Origin: Hirsutella rhossiliensis
Lineage: Eukaryota; Ascomycota; Sordariomycetes; Hypocreales; Ophiocordycipitaceae
DNA: 64,000 bases
Direction: 5' to 3'
Assembly (NCBI RefSeq): GCF_020360975.1
Contig: NW_025408671.1
Span: 2,294,001-2,358,000 of the forward strand
How positions within the stretch are numbered: the stretch's first letter is position 1; every line of letters begins with the position of its first letter. A program made the position numbers and the translations under genes. Below, one piece after another: positions 20,020 to 31,272 of this stretch. Under the pieces are notes generated by a model, which saw only the letters and a program-made list of their open reading frames with translations, did not search any database and was not told where the DNA came from.

Positions 20020-23000
20020 CTTAATAAGGTATTCTTATTACTAACCTTATTTTCTTATATCTAGTATTTATTTAGCTTTATATTCCTAATTATCGTTAAC
20101 TTCGATTTTATCCTATAGTTTAGCGTCTCGTAGTACTAGTTTTAATAACGAGATATAAAATATCGGGTATATCTATATTATTATTAGTAGCGAAAGTTTA
20201 TAGTTAACTTTTAAAATAGTTTTCTTAACCTTAAATAGTCTAAGTTTCTTAAAATCTAATTTATTACTTAGTCGTTTTATTTTAATATTTTATCGTATAA
20301 GGTAGACTATATCTCCCTCTTAAAAGATTAGTCCTTATAATCTTTTCCAATTATAGTAAGTAGATATTCGTTCTTTAATAAATTAAAGTTCTTATTATAT
20401 TTCTTTATATAATTTTCGTAGCTAATCTACTTATAGTATTGCTCGTTCTACTTATAGTCCTTATTAAGTAACCTTAAATACTTCTAGGTTATATCTATAA
20501 TTAGCGTATACTAGTAAGAGCTTAGTTATTTCTATAACTAAGCTATTATAAGCTAGTTACGCTATTAGTAGCTATTTAACTTAATCGTTTTATTCGTAGC
20601 TAATATAGCATCGTAAATATTATTTAAGCGTTTAGTTAAGTCGTTCCGTTTATCTATCTATTTATAGGTAATAAGCTATACTAAGCTTATATTTCGTCCT
20701 TAATTATACTATAAGAGCTTACTAAAACTTAGCTATAAATATACTTCCTTTATTAAAGATAATCTTATTTAGTAATCTATAATTACTAATAATTATTTAT
20801 AGGAATATATATACTATCTCTTTTATATTACTTACTTCTTTATATAGTAAAAAGTATCTATACTTCGTTAATCTATCGGTAATAATAAATATACTATTAT
20901 ACTTAACGTTAGTTATAAGTTCTTTTAATAGTAATAGCTTTATAATATAGTCGAAAGCTATCGAATCTTATAGTTTCTTTAGTACTAGTAGCGGTTATAA
21001 TTCTCTATATAGTTTATATCGTTTAGCTCTACTTTATATATAAAGTTTATATTCTTTAATAACTTATTATACTACTTCCTTAAGCTATAGGAAGTTATAT
21101 TATCGTTTAATCCGTTATATTATTCTTTAGATTCCTTAGTATCTATATATTAGATATTCGTATATATCTTATATAACTTTATCTCGTAATTCTAGTAGTA
21201 TCTAGATTTTATTTTTATATATTAGAACTTTTAAATATCCTATATTATATCTATTTAATACTTTATATTCTTTTATCTATTTTAGGATCTTTTAGTAAGT
21301 CGAGTTATTAAGTTATACTTTAAATATTATATTTAGCTATCGTTGCTAATAGTTCCCGTTTTCGTTAATTTCTAAGAGCTATCCTTTTGCTATAGGTGCT
21401 CCTATATTATAGTTACTTCGTCGACTAAGGGCATTAGCTCGACCGTTTTCTATTCCTTTTCTATAGATTATTTCGTAGTCGAATTCTAATAAGTATTTAG
21501 CCTATTAGATCTATTATCCGTTTAACTATTATATTATTATAAAGTATAAGATATTCTTATAATCTATATAGACCTTAACTTTATATTTACTTCTAAGAAG
21601 GTAGTATCGAAATTCCTTGAAAGCTTAAATAATTATAAGGAATTCTTTATCGTAGATAGGGTAATTAAGCTCTACGCTATATAGCTTTTTTAAGTAGAAT
21701 ATAATTAGTTATAGTCTTTCTTTATTATCCTTTTATCCGATTTATACTCTTAAAGTAAAGTCTAATATATTAGTTTTAAGTTTAATTTATTATTCTAGGT
21801 TAAAGGTAGTTAAGACTAGTTCTTATATAATCGTAGTCTTAATATATTTAAAAGCTTCGTTAACTTTATTATCCTATATAAATTCTTTTTCCTTCTTTAT
21901 TAAGTTATATAGTAATACTATAATCTTTCTAAAATCTTTAATAAATCGTTAGTAGTAATTTATAAATCCTAGGAAACTTTATATATCCTTAACGTTCTTT
22001 AGCGTTAGCTATCCTTTAACTAAGTTAATCTTATCTTATTATATTTATATCTCTTTTAGTAAGATCGTATATCTAAGGAAGTCTACTTCCTATATATAGA
22101 ACTTACCTTTCTTTAGTTTAACTAGTAACTTCGTATTCTAAAGTACGTAGAGTACCTTATAGACGTATTCCTTATATTCTTTTAGGGTATTTAAGAAGAT
22201 TAGGATATTATCTAAGTATACTACTATAAAGATATCTAAGTATTCGCGTAGGATATTATTAATTATCTATTAGAAGGTAGCTAGTATATTTATAAGTCTA
22301 AATAGTATTACTAGATATTTAAATAGTCCGAATTTCGTTCTAAAGGCTATTATCTATTTATATCCCTTCTTTATATATATTAAGTTATAGGCGCCTTTAA
22401 GATCGAGGGCTATAAACTATTTTTTGCTATATAATCGATCTTATAGTTCCGATATAAGCGGTAATAGTATTCGGTCTTTTATTATAATATCGTTTAAGCG
22501 TCTATAGTCGATAACTAGTTATAGCTTACTATTTTTCTTTAGAATAAATATAACTAGATAGCCTACTTTAGATATTAATATTTATATATATCCCTTTTAT
22601 AGATTCTCGTTAAGGTAGTCGCGTAGCGTTTATAGTTACTTTTCGTTTAAGTTATAGATTTTATAGAACGTCGGCGTTATTTTATCCTTAAGATAAATTT
22701 CGTAGTCCTATTAGCTATATTTAAGTAACCCTATCTTAAGTTCTTCCTTAAAGAGTTTATTATATTTCCGGTATTCCTAGGGGATGTTCTTTATTTTATT
22801 TTATAGGCTTTATTCTTTCTTTTAAGAGCTAGTTTCTCTTAACTTAAGCTCTTTATTAATTTATTTAAGGTCTTTCCTTAAAGTAATAATAACTCTTTAG
22901 ATCTTTATATTATATCCTTTATTCTATTTATATCGGATGCTAGGTTATATAGCCGTGTTAGTTAGTATATAGGTCTTATTAGTCGATTTTATTATATCCG

Positions 23001-26000
23001 CTAGTTCGGTTACTATTTTCGTTTATATCGCTAAAGCCCGTAATAATTTACTTAAACGGTTATCCCTTTTATCCTATTTAGTAGCTAAATTATCGTAAAA
23101 TTTTACTTTCTTTTAAATCTACTAGTCTTAGAAACTTATATCTTTATTTTAATATAGCTAGCTAGTTCTCTAGTTAATTAGTAGGTTGCTCTCCTATAGC
23201 TATAGAAGCCTTAATATAAGGTTATGTTTTTTAATATCTATAATATCGAAGTTAACTCGTTCGTTATAGCCCTAGATATTAATATCGAGGTAATTAATCT
23301 CTATATTAATAATTCCGTTATTATAGTTAAAGGCCTCTCCTTTAATATTTATAAGTTTATATAGATCTTTCTTATATCTTTATATAAGTTAGTAACGATT
23401 AATAACTCTAGGTAAAACGTAATTACCTATCGCGCTATAGTCTAAAAGTATATATATATAATATCCCGCGATTTAGATATCTAATACTATTTAGTCACTA
23501 TAGCTTACTATTATTATATATAGGGTTCTTAGATCTTATTATATCGTGCTAGTCTATAGCCCTTTTATAGATAACGTACCTTATTTTTTACCTAGTCCTT
23601 ATTCGTTTTATTTAGGTATTCTTCTTTAATTTATTATTAATATTATTTCTTTATATTTTCGTCGCGTAGTATTATATCGGGGCTTAAGAGACTAATTTCT
23701 TATAGCTAATTAAAGATTTCTTATTTCTTAACGCTATATTATTTATATTATACTACTTTATAGTTAATTGCGTACTATACTTCGTAATTCTATTTATTTT
23801 TATACTAAAGGTTAAGTTTTCGTTCTATATCTTTCTATTTCGCACGTAGTATTTTTATATCGATTCCCCCTTAGTCGAATACGGCCTATAGCCTTTATAT
23901 ATATTACTAATAATCTTTTAGTATACTATTATATCGTTTATACTATACTCGTGCTTTTTTATATTTATAAACTCTATAGTTTAGGTATATATATTCGTTA
24001 TAATTTTCTTCGTTATATTTAACTTATTGCGTAAGTCTTTAAAAGATCAAGGGTTTAGATATCTTAGAGCGAGTAGCGTTATATTATTCTTCTATTTTAG
24101 CGTATTTATAGATTTTATATATCTCTAAAAGATATCTCGTTAATAAACCGTAATTATCGCGGCATTTAAGTAGTATACTATAATTAGGTTTTAATAATAT
24201 AACTTAGTCGTTTAGGTAGCGTTAATCGATTTTTTAGTAGTCTAGTTCTATACTTAAGTAGGGTTTCGAAAGTACTTATCCCTTAAACCTAACTAAGAAG
24301 GCGTTATATTATACCTTTATCTAGAAGTATATTATATAATCTAGGTAAACGTATAATATCTATAAAATATACTTATAGTATTTATAATTAAGTAGTATTT
24401 ATAGATCGTCTTTAAATTCTCCTTATAGTTATTATTCTCGTTATAGAGCTATAAAGGTATCGACTATAGCTATAGCTATAGCGTAGTCTCCTCTATATAG
24501 TACCGGTTAATATCGAATTAATATAGCTTATTAGTTTTCTATAAGAATTTAAGGCGTTTATTAGGTTCTAATTTTAAGTATTTCTTTAAATTCTTCGAAG
24601 TATAGAGCGTGTTCTCTAATTATAGTATTCTCCCTTAATAGCGAGGGTAGTAGTATAAGTTCGTTCTCGTCTTCCGTTTCTCTAGGTATTTCTTATTCTT
24701 TAAAGCTTATATCGTCGATACTTTATTATTCCTCCTTAGGTTATTATCCGAGTTTCGTAAGTATAAGGGCTATATTTATATCTTCTTTATTATATTGTTT
24801 ATAAACTACCTATTATTATTATCGATTTTTATTTCGTATATCTTCTTAGAATCGTTTGCCGTTTTTCCTAATCTAGTCTTAAGAGACTCCTTTAAGATAA
24901 GGGTATTTTAGTTCTACGAATTTAACTTATTTCTATATTTTAAGATCCCTTTATTATATTATTATAAGGGTTTTCTTTAGTAGCTTTAGGAACTATCTAG
25001 TACCGTTCTTATCGCTTAGGTATACTATATATTCGTCGTCGTAGTATATAGTTTAACTAAGGAGTTTATACTTTAGTTCCTATCTATTAATAGCGTTTAT
25101 ATATTTCTTACCTTCTAAGGCTAGTGCCTAATAGGTTTTCTTCTCTTTATAAGGTTATCTATATTCTTTAGAGTAATATCTAAGTTTCCTATAGTTAAAA
25201 TACTTTCCTTTACTTTTTTATATTATATCTAGATCTATCCTACCTAGGTTAGTTATATAGGCGTAGGTAATAGGAGTTTCGCGCTTTTTTTTATAGTTAG
25301 CGCGTCGGTTAAAGTTATTCCTATAGGAAGGGTTTTAGTTTCCTCTTCCTTATTTCTTTTCTTAGCGTCGCGTATACTATCTATCGTCGATTTATATTAC
25401 TATAGCGATATAGTTTAAGAGGCCGTTAGGTCGATCTTCCTTATAGAGTTCGTCCTTAACTTCTTCCTTAAGTCCGTCGTAGAATCGCGATATAAGGGGT
25501 TTATCGTCTTATTTAAGTTTTAAGGTAACTTAACGGAATTTAGTAGTATAGTCTAATACTAAGGTCCTTTATCGGAGTTCTTAAAGTTTCTATTCGGCTT
25601 CTTATTCTTTATCGGTTATTCCGAATACCTTAGTAATAGCTTCTTTAAATCCTTAGAAACTAGTAAAGACTTTATTTATTTCGCTATTTCGTTATACTAG
25701 TTAGTTATCGAGATAGTCCCTTATAATAGGTCTAAACTAAGCGAGTGCCGTTCTAGATAAATAATTTCCTATATAGAGTACCTTTTCGACTAGGTTCGAA
25801 AGTTTTATTAAGTAAAACCGGTAGTAGGCCTTAAGTTAGGTAAGAAAGTCTTAAAGAGTGCTATAAGTACTATCGAATAGTCCTAGCTGCTTTAGTTTAA
25901 CTACTTCTCTAAGGTCTCTAACTTATCTATTACCTCCTCTATTCCTAAGTAACTATACCTCTTATTAAAGGGTAATAATCTCGCGTATTATATCCTAAGG

Positions 26001-26080
26001 CGATATAGTAGCTCTAGAGTTAGTTAATCCGGCTTACTATATAGGTATATTAATAGTTGCGATATTGCTTAGAGTAACGC
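20020..26080 (-). pseudogene. Gypsy A1 gag-pol coding region, decayed
   Basis: On the minus strand, about 22,450-22,150 reads a Ty3/Gypsy reverse transcriptase: KKGYKQIIAFRTKFGLFKYLVM, then ILREYLDIFIVVYLDNILIF, with YLDN at about 22,205-22,222 in place of YLDD. The gag zinc knuckle near 25,208-25,160 reads YFNYRKLRYYSKEY: all three Cys and the His of C-x2-C-x4-H-x4-C are Tyr, each a single RIP-type G-to-A or C-to-T step. Stops are TAA/TAG at former Gln/Trp codons. RNase H and integrase lie between about 21,900 and 20,300. Gene order is typical of Ty3/Gypsy. Confidence 0.85.
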
Positions 26081-26109
26081 GGTATTATACTAAATAAGAG
26101 CTTTTAATA

Positions 26110-26579
26110 TATAACGACCGGTATTATTCCTAAGGGATAAACCTATTAAGGGGTTTATATTAGTAGATATAATAGGGCGTGGTCTAAGCAATAATAAGTA
26201 TATTACGTTAGTAATAAGTCGGGGGTTATAGACTATAGACTATAACTAGGTAATTAGAATTAAAGATAGAATCGTAATAAAGATCTATATTAAAAGCTAG
26301 AGAGCTATTTATTTAAAGGAGTAAAAGTAGGTGGCTATATATACCTATAGAGACTATCCTTAGATCACGGTCCTAGCCGTGATCCCCTTCGTAGCTTACT
26401 ATAGCTTACTTATAAGCTATGCTCCTAAGTAGTAATCTATTTATATAAGGCTTACTTAGCTTACGTACGCTCTAAGTAAGCTAAGCTTAAGTGACTTTTC
26501 GTCCCGACTATTATTCCGAGCCGCTTTATTATATAAACGTGGCCGGCTCTCCTATAGCCCGCTAACCGTGGTCGTAATA
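26110..26579 (-). repeat. 5' LTR of Gypsy A1 (470 bp)
   Basis: Direct-repeat partner of 18,758-19,216. It keeps several CpA/TpG that the 3' LTR has lost (for example around 26,345-26,380 and 26,565-26,575), so the two LTRs were mutated unequally. Followed by the CTAGC duplication. Confidence 0.9.
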
Positions 26580-29252
26580 CTAGCCTACCTCTATGCCTAT
26601 AGCTATAAAGCATATATAATAACTACCGATATATAGCTAAAAAGGAAGAAGAAAAGAAAGCTTAATCCGAGAGCCTTTATTAGTTACCTTATTAGTTATA
26701 ATTCTATAAATATCTTCCGGATCTAGATTCCTTTTTTATAGAAGGTTATTTTAACTAGGGATATAATTTTCGACGAATCTAGCTTCTTCGACGGAAAGAG
26801 GGATTAATAGCCCCTCTTACTCTCTTAACGTTAGCTAATTTAGAAGATTTAAATCCCCCCTTCTTAATAGTCTTAAGAAGAGGTCCTAGATAAGGAAACG
26901 GAAGAAGAAACTAACGTTAAAGTAGTCGAGGATAACGCCGACTTCGAAGAAGAGGAAGCTACTAGATTAGATAATCTAGACGAAGAAGGAGACTATAGGA
27001 AAGCGGTAGAGCTAAAATACGCTTACCTACCTACGCCTCCTCCTACGTAAGAAGAAGATCTAGAAGTAGCTTTTTAGTTAGTCTTCCCGTCTCGACCCCT
27101 AAGGGGGTAGGAAAGGCACCTCTCTTAAAGGATTACCTAGCTACCTTTTTATCCTTACTTTAAGAAGCAAAGGAAGGTATAGGGCCCGATACGGATACTA
27201 AAGAAGACTAACCTCTCCCTTATTTCGATTATTTTTCCGACTTCTACCTAACGCTAATAAAAGACGGTTCCTACGGAGCGTTTATAGTAGGCCGGCTTTT
27301 TAAGCTACTATTAGTAAGGAAGGTATATAAAAGAGACCTCCCGGACCTACTAGTAAACTAGAAGCAGCTAGAAAGACACCCCTTTAGAGACTAGTTTTTC
27401 TAGGCCTAGAAAGACTACCTAGCCTTATATAAAGAGATAGGGTCTTTCGAAGAGGTCCTTAAGGAAAAAGCAAGAGGAAAATAGGTCCTTAGCTATAAGT
27501 AGGTCTTTATCTATAAGACTAATAAACATAGCTTCCTTTAAAAATATAAAGCCCGGCTAGTTATCTATAAGAATTAATAGGAAAAAGGGGATCTTCTTAC
27601 TAAGGCAACTACCTTAGTAGGGATGTCTTTTCGGACCCTTATAGCTATAGTAGTAGAATTCGACCTCGAACTCGATTAGATAGATATAGTTAATGCTTTT
27701 ATTAACTACTTACTTAAGGAAGAAGAAGTTATCTATATACGACTTCCTCTTAGTTTCTAATAACTAGGAAAGGTTCTATAGCTTAGGAAAGCTCTATACG
27801 GACTATAAAGATTACCCCTTCTTTAGCAATAGCATTTAATAGGCTCCCTCGAAGCCCTAGGCTTTAAGAAAGTCCCTTAGGAACCGTATATAATATAGAA
27901 GGGTAAAATCACGGTCTTCTTCTACGTTAACGATATTATCTAGGCCTACCTAAAAGAGAAAGAAGCTACTACTAGGGAGGCTATATAAGGCCTATAATAA
28001 AGGTATAAGATAACTAAGCTTAGGGAGCTAAAGTAGTTCCTAGGGATACGAATCCTTTAGAATAGGTCCTAACGGACTATCTAGCTTACCTAAGACACCT
28101 ATATCGATAAGGTCGCTTATAAATTCCTCCTTACTTCCCTCGATAAGAAGCTTCCCTCTATACCTATATTAGACGAAGAGCTTTTGCTTAATCCGTCCTT
28201 TTAAGCTAGGGAGTAAGAGAAATACTAATATTAATAGAAGGTAGGCTCCCTGCCTTTTTTAGCTATTTTTACTAGACCGGATATCTCTTTTACGGTCTCC
28301 CGGCTAGCTAGGCATAACTAGAATCCTAGCCCTAGGCATTAAGAAGCAATAGATAGAGCTATCCTTTATCTCTATTTAACGAGATTATATAGTCTACGCC
28401 TAAGAGGGCAGGGAAGGAAATAAGCTACCGAAATCTTCCTTTATTCGAGCGATTCGTCCTTTACGGACAATTCCTTAGATAGAAAGAGCTTATAAGGGTA
28501 TATTATATCCCTTTTTAGAGGAACTATTACTTAGAGAGCTTCGAAGCAAGCTACCGTTACGACTTCTAGTACGGAGGCAGAGCTACTAGCTCTTTTAGAA
28601 GCGTTAAAAAAAGCTATTTTCCTTAGCCGGCTACTAATATCTCTACGACTATAAATTCCGACCCTATTAGCTATAGAATACGATAATACGTAGACTATAT
28701 AAATTCTTATAGAAAATAGTAAGTTATTAACCCGGCTATAGTATATCGATATTTACTAGCATTAGTTATACTAAGAGGTCTAAAGGGGACTTATTTCCGT
28801 TTATTAGGTTCTAACGGCATTAATAAAAGCCGACGGTCTTATAAAGCCCCTACCGAAGTAGAAGCTAGCTGTCTTTTTATAGTAAATTAGGCTAGAAGAC
28901 GTTTAAGAAAAGCTATCCTTAGAGGCCCGCTTTAAGAGTCTACGAGAGGAGCTAATAGTATATACGAGAAGGTAACGTTTATAGCCGAAGAAAAGGAAGA
29001 GGTTTTTCCCTTTAGAGGGCCCCCTATTTTAATTAGGTTTTTCCCTTTAAAATAAGGCCCCCTTTCTTATAGGACTTTCCCCTCTTTAGGCCCCTTTTCC
29101 TTAAGTAGGTCTAAAAGAGCCTAGGGACCTAAAAGGGCCCTTGCTTTCCTTAAGTAAAGAGAGAAGTATAGAGCTAAGAACCTCCTCTATACGCTTACTA
29201 GCCCGAAGCCGTATTAGCTATGCCCTTAAGGGGCAAGCTATAGCTAAGGGGG
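26580..29252 (+). pseudogene. copia1 reverse transcriptase-RNase H region, decayed
   Basis: On the plus strand near 27,680-27,760 the frame reads DIVNAFINYLLKEEEVIYIRLP, the Ty1/Copia 'D-V-x-N-A-F-L...VYM.QP' block. The catalytic box near 27,925-27,936 reads YVND in place of YVDD. RNase H near 28,440-28,620 reads TDNSLDRKSLQGYI, then RASKQATVTTSSTEAELLAL, a very typical Copia signature. Stops are TAA/TAG. A polypurine tract CTAAGGGGG follows at 29,244-29,252, then the 3' LTR. Aligns inverted with copia2 at about 51,300-58,110. Confidence 0.85.
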
Positions 29253-29254
29253 TA

Positions 29255-29731
29255 TATCGCGAAGCGTGGCCTAATTTCGTAGTTCTCGGAGATATCTCTT
29301 AGCACGAGGGACCTAGGAAGCTAAAAAACAGGTTTTAAAGAAGGAGCTAAAAAGAGGTATAGAGGGGAGGGTAGGGGTATAAGGGGAAGCAGAAGTAGCG
29401 ATAGCTTCCTATAGAGGTAGCGAGAGATAAGACGGATATGCCGGCAACGGCTGGAAAGGAGGGGGAAAAACCGGCAAAAAGCTCAGTAGTTAAAAGGATA
29501 TTAGTAGCTTCTTTAAGTAGGATCTTCTTTGTCAATTAAGATGCTAGACGGGTATAAAGAGGGGCGTTAGATAGAGGAAAGAAGGACAATTAAGGCAATA
29601 TAACAATCACTCCCCTGCCGCAATTACTGCTCCTATAAGAATCAAATCTTTCTGCCCTGCCTATCCGACCCCTTACTTCTAATTTCACCTTCGTGCTTTT
29701 TTATACACTTCTCGCATCTCTCTTCGCGAGA
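29255..29731 (+). repeat. 3' LTR of copia1 (477 bp), lightly mutated
   Basis: Matches copia2 LTRs at 50,808-51,283 and 60,766-61,241 in inverted orientation. It starts TATCGCGAAG after the polypurine tract and ends CTTCGCGAGA. Unlike the adjoining coding part, it keeps many CpA/TpG sites (for example 29,440-29,475 and 29,600-29,720). Confidence 0.85.
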
Positions 29732-29825
29732 CTATTAGATAGTCGTGCTAACTATTTATCCGTTAGACCGTGTTATATACTTAACGCGGTCGACCGTTAG
29801 CGGCTTAGTAGCCGTAGTCGTAATA
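29732..29825 (-). repeat. Terminal fragment of a Gypsy A LTR (A2-type variant)
   Basis: The segment matches the last ~95 bases of the variant LTR of A2 (47,480-47,574), ending GTCGTAATA. It abuts copia1's 3' LTR, so copia1 probably inserted into a Gypsy A LTR whose other half has been lost. Confidence 0.65.
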
Positions 29826-30195
29826 GAAATACGTAAATAAGTTAAAGGGCTATAGTTTATAGATAGTTTAGTATAAAGGTAGCTATAGTAGCGAGTCCTA
29901 TTTCCGCGAAGCTAGTCGCTAGACTAACGTCGATAAGTATTTAAGGGCCTTATTTATTAAGATAACTACTAGGGTATATAATAACGGGGCCTATATCGCC
30001 GTAGCGAGCTAGTATATCGTCGATATCGGCGCTATCTATAGAAAGTAAGGTCTCTTAAGAACTACTCTTAATATCGTTTAGTATTTAAAGATATAATAGT
30101 TATTAAGCCCTTACCGCTACTTAGATATTATCTTAAGATATTAGGAATTAATATAAGGCGTTACTATAACTAAGCGGTATATCTTAGTATAGATC

Positions 30196-30293
30196 TATTA
30201 GTAGGATAAAGATATATAAACTATACTAATAATACCTCTATTAAGGGTACCCTTATTTTACTAGTAGTTAAGTAGTATTTACTATATTTAATA
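30196..30293 (+). repeat. Left LTR of TRIM2
   Basis: 98 bp, followed by the primer-binding site at 30,294-30,311. Confidence 0.85.
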
Positions 30294-30576
30294 GTTATAA
30301 GCCTAGGAGGGAAGGCCCTACTAAGGGGTCTAACCTATAACTTCTAGAAACTATATAAACTAGTAACCTTAATTAGTCCCTTATTTAAAACCCCTAGGAT
30401 TAAGAGTTACTAAGGGAGGTATCTAGCTGCCTCTTTAAAGAATTATTAAGGGGGAACTATACTTCCTAAACCTTACGTAGATCCTTAATAGGGATATTTA
30501 GCTAGCGGGAAGCGTCCCTTTCGGGCTAGGATAGCTTGCTAGCTATAATAGGAATTAGCTATTAACCTAAAGGGTA

Positions 30577-30676
30577 TATTAGTAGGACGAAGATATATAA
30601 ACTATACTAATAACACCTCTATTAAAGGGGTGCCCCTATTTTGCTAGTAGTTAAGTAGTATTTACTATGTTTAATA
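30577..30676 (+). repeat. Right LTR of TRIM2
   Basis: 100 bp; keeps a few TpG/CpA (near 30,606 and 30,630) that the left copy has lost. Confidence 0.85.
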
Positions 30677-31272
30677 AGATCCTCCTAGCGTTATATAAAA
30701 GGTTGCCCTTCTTTAGCTAGGTTCTCCTTATATAAGTTACGTATTAGACCGCTAAGGATAGGGGAGTCCTTTATAGCTTTACTATCTTAGACGGCATTTT
30801 ATAAAATCTAGAGTAGAGCTATATAGGCGTAATAGTATTAAGCCGTCGCTAGAGGCTCTTTATACTAGCTATCGTTAAGCGGGTATTTAACGTTAACTAT
30901 ATTATTACCCTCCGATCGACTAGCCTAGAGTATCGCGTCGTAACGGGCATCCTCGGTAGACTTTCTTAGAAGATAAATATTAGAGACGTGGAAACGGAGG
31001 CGGGGGCAAAGCGCCGCTCGATGCCTCGTCTATATATCGGTAATATTGCCTTATCTCTTAAAAGTAAAGGTTTCCTAAGAGACGAATAACGCTAGGTATA
31101 GAATAGAGTTCTTAGAGAAATATTAGATAAACCCGAAACGGCGCCGAAGGTTTAGAGCGTACCGTTTAATATATACCGGGTATCGTCTTTAACGTCGTCG
31201 CTAATATACCCTTAGAAGATTAGGACGGCGTACTCGTCGGGCCGTCGAAGCTTTTAGATCTAGCCGTTATAG

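Larger units (their letters stand above)
18758..26579 (-). mobile_element. Full-length Ty3/Gypsy family A element A1, 7.8 kb, RIP-decayed
   Basis: LTRs at 18,758-19,216 and 26,110-26,579 lie in direct orientation, flanked by a perfect 5-bp duplication CTAGC (18,753-18,757 and 26,580-26,584). Copia2 carries the empty CTAGC site. LTRs start TATAACGACC and end GTAATA (from TG...CA). On the minus strand the order is gag with a zinc knuckle near 25,160-25,208, protease, reverse transcriptase near 22,100-22,450, RNase H, integrase, and polypurine tract AAAAGAAGGGGAGA before the left (3') LTR. An extra plus-strand ORF lies between integrase and that tract. CpA/TpG are nearly absent, and no pol frame is open. 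Confidence 0.92.
15523..29731 (+). mobile_element. Ty1/Copia element copia1, 5' end lost, with three nested insertions
   Basis: Copia1 survives as 15,523-15,906, 18,263-18,757, 26,580-29,252 and the 3' LTR 29,255-29,731. Each piece matches copia2 (50,808-61,241) in inverted orientation, and copia2 shows uninterrupted sequence across the positions where Gypsy A1 and TRIM1 sit in copia1. Order on the plus strand is integrase, reverse transcriptase, RNase H, polypurine tract, LTR, as in Ty1/Copia (integrase before reverse transcriptase). gag and the 5' LTR are missing: the left end is an LTR fragment of Gypsy A. Coding parts are heavily RIPed; the 3' LTR is not. Confidence 0.8.
30196..30676 (+). 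mobile_element. TRIM2: second miniature LTR retrotransposon, 481 bp
   Basis: Direct repeats 30,196-30,293 and 30,577-30,676 (98 and 100 bp, starting TATTAGTAGGA and ending TTAATA) flank a 283-bp non-coding core. Both outer flanks are AGATC (30,191-30,195 and 30,677-30,681), a perfect 5-bp target duplication. The core begins GTTATAAGCCTAGGAGGG, a RIPed form of the TRIM1 primer-binding site. A purine-rich stretch (CCTAAAGGG) precedes the right LTR. LTR sequence is unrelated to TRIM1's, so it is a distinct family. It is inserted in the Helitron-like relic. Confidence 0.87.

Noticed and set aside
29347..29535. 62-codon minus-strand frame as a small gene
   Set aside because: It lies entirely within the copia1 3' LTR and is open only because that LTR is lightly mutated.
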